Source of the DNA: Nitrosomonadales bacterium
GTDB taxonomy: Bacteria; Pseudomonadota; Gammaproteobacteria; Burkholderiales; Gallionellaceae
Assembly: GCA_016218415.1 (NCBI GenBank)
Contig: JACRED010000008.1
Coordinates: forward strand, 62,001-126,000
DNA length: 64,000 nucleotides
Reading direction: 5' to 3'
Position numbers and translations under genes: made by a program. The notes under the pieces were generated by a model that made no database searches, was not told the origin of the DNA, and worked only from the letters and a program-made list of their open reading frames with translations. Positions 63,123 through 64,000 of the stretch are shown here, piece after piece. Each line of letters begins with the position of its first letter. Position 1 is the stretch's first letter.

Positions 63123-64000
63123 TTTTCCTCCCTCGTTTCAAGCAATCCATTATGCCGCAGCAGCGCATCCATGCTCGGCTCGCGCCCGCGGAACGCGCTG
63201 AACGACTGCATCGCGTCGCGGCTGCCGCCCACCGCCAGTATCTCGCTGCGGAAACGCGCGCCGACATCGGGATTCAGCACGCCGTTCTCCTCGAACATGC
63301 TGTAGGCATCGGCGGACAGCACTTCCGCCCATTTGTAGCTGTAATAGCCCGCCGCATAGCCACCCGAGAAGATGTGCGAGAAGCTGTGCGGGAAGCGGTG
63401 GAACGCCGGCGGGATCATAACCGCGACTTCGGCGCGCACCTCGTCGAGCAGTTGCAAGATGCTCTTGCCGCCGCCCGCCTCGAAGTTGCTGTGCATCAGC
63501 ATGTCGAACAGCGAGAATTCGATCTGGCGCAGGGTTTGCAATCCGCTCTGGAAATTCTTCGCGGCGAGCATCTTGTCGAACAGCGCGCGCGGCAGTTTTT
63601 CTCCGGTGTCCACGTGCCGTGTCATGCCGTGCAGCACCTCCCACTCCCAGCAGAAATTTTCCATGAACTGGCTGGGTAGCTCCACCGCGTCCCATTCCAC
63701 GCCGTTGATGCCGGACACACCGAGGTCTTCCACTTCGGTGAGCAAATGATGCAGGCCGTGGCCGAACTCGTGGAACAGCGTAATGACTTCGTCATGTGTG
63801 AACACAGCAGGTTTCCCGCCAACCGGCGCGGAGAAATTGCAGTTCAGGTACGCGACCGGTGTCTGGATGCCGGTTGCCAGGCGCCGCCGCCCGATCACAT
63901 CGTCCATCCACGCCCCGCCGCGCTTGCTGTTGCGCGCGTACATGTCGAGGTAGAACTGGCCGACCAGTTGACCCTGCGCATCGCGGATGTCGAAGAAGCG
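63119..64000 (-). CDS. prlC: Oligopeptidase A, C-terminal part
   Basis: 294 codons including the stop lie in the window, and the frame stays open to the edge. The M3 metallopeptidase motif is LFHEFGHGLHHLL (HExxH), with the downstream Glu in GINGVEWDAVELPSQFMENFCWE and the C-terminal FSGGYAAGYYSYKWAEVLSADAY typical of PrlC/OpdA. It degrades signal peptides and short peptides in the cytoplasm. The N-terminal half is outside. Confidence 0.95.
   Translation of the reverse strand, partial: RFFDIRDAQGQLVGQFYLDMYARNSKRGGAWMDDVIGRRRLATGIQTPVAYLNCNFSAPVGGKPAVFTHDEVITLFHEFGHGLHHLLTEVEDLGVSGINGVEWDAVELPSQFMENFCWEWEVLHGMTRHVDTGEKLPRALFDKMLAAKNFQSGLQTLRQIEFSLFDMLMHSNFEAGGGKSILQLLDEVRAEVAVMIPPAFHRFPHSFSHIFSGGYAAGYYSYKWAEVLSADAYSMFEENGVLNPDVGARFRSEILAVGGSRDAMQSFSAFRGREPSMDALLRHNGLLETREEK

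Overview
The window is a dense, GC-rich chromosomal segment of a betaproteobacterium. Evidence for this is the type Iβ DAHP synthase, SlmA, the glyQ-glyS-gmhB-plsC run, the dacC-dat-ybeD-lipB-lipA run, LptM in front of lysA, and two Ala/Lys-rich histone H1-like proteins. A Nitrosomonadales/Gallionellaceae-like (Sideroxydans-type) origin is an inference from gene content and dispersed repeat types and was not checked against any database.

Layout. 1-4.0 kb: end of the ATP synthase operon (atpD, atpC) with a symmetrical terminator, a convergent DUF2937 gene, then malic enzyme maeB. 3.8-7.8 kb: a coupled run of a small protein, a patatin lipase, birA, coaX and a SPOR protein whose stop codon lies inside a tRNA-Met(CAT). 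7.9-8.3 kb: two minus-strand 31-codon membrane-peptide genes. 8.4-12 kb: miaB-ybeZ-ybeY-ybeX. The usual partner lnt is displaced to 19.7 kb by a 7.7-kb block with a pseudouridine synthase, a DUF2279 protein, a RegB/RegA redox two-component system, a TonB-dependent copper receptor, a TonB-like protein and an outer-membrane barrel. Near-perfect 15-bp palindromes (GCGRCAWWWTGYCGC) stand at the promoters of this block and fit the RegA consensus. 21-30 kb: GIY-YIG gene, a nuclease-like accessory gene, glyQ/glyS (separated by a 123-bp inverted-repeat element), gmhB, plsC, a YgjP-type peptidase, lptM-lysA and an H1-like protein. 30-46.5 kb: housekeeping genes, mainly mgtE, mtgA, aroE, a TonB-like protein, an RNB nuclease, a cytochrome c with an FNR-like site, the lipoate/D-Ala/carboxypeptidase cluster, HDOD, PCuAC, argB, slmA and DAHP synthase.

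46.6-57.3 kb is the most unusual part. A minus-strand run encodes envelope-degrading enzymes: a multi-TM patatin, a small periplasmic protein with a probable frameshift, a zincin-like/OMPLA phospholipase fusion, and a 965-residue protein combining peptidoglycan-binding, GH19 muramidase/chitinase, papain-like protease and alpha/beta-hydrolase domains. It is divergent from a luxR-rsaL-luxI locus arranged like Pseudomonas lasR-rsaL-lasI. Two 16-bp lux boxes differing at one base sit in front of the hydrolase run and between rsaL and luxI. Each is followed by a 23-nt gap and a -10-like hexamer. The simplest reading is an acyl-homoserine-lactone-controlled envelope-lysis or contact/release weapon system.

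57.3-64 kb: a ParA-like ATPase, a membrane protein, a ChaA-type Ca2+/H+ antiporter, an H1-like/DUF2934 protein, a ChaN-like protein, a 45-residue membrane protein, xthA, a DUF4124/glutaredoxin protein, and the C-terminal part of oligopeptidase A (prlC), which runs off the end.
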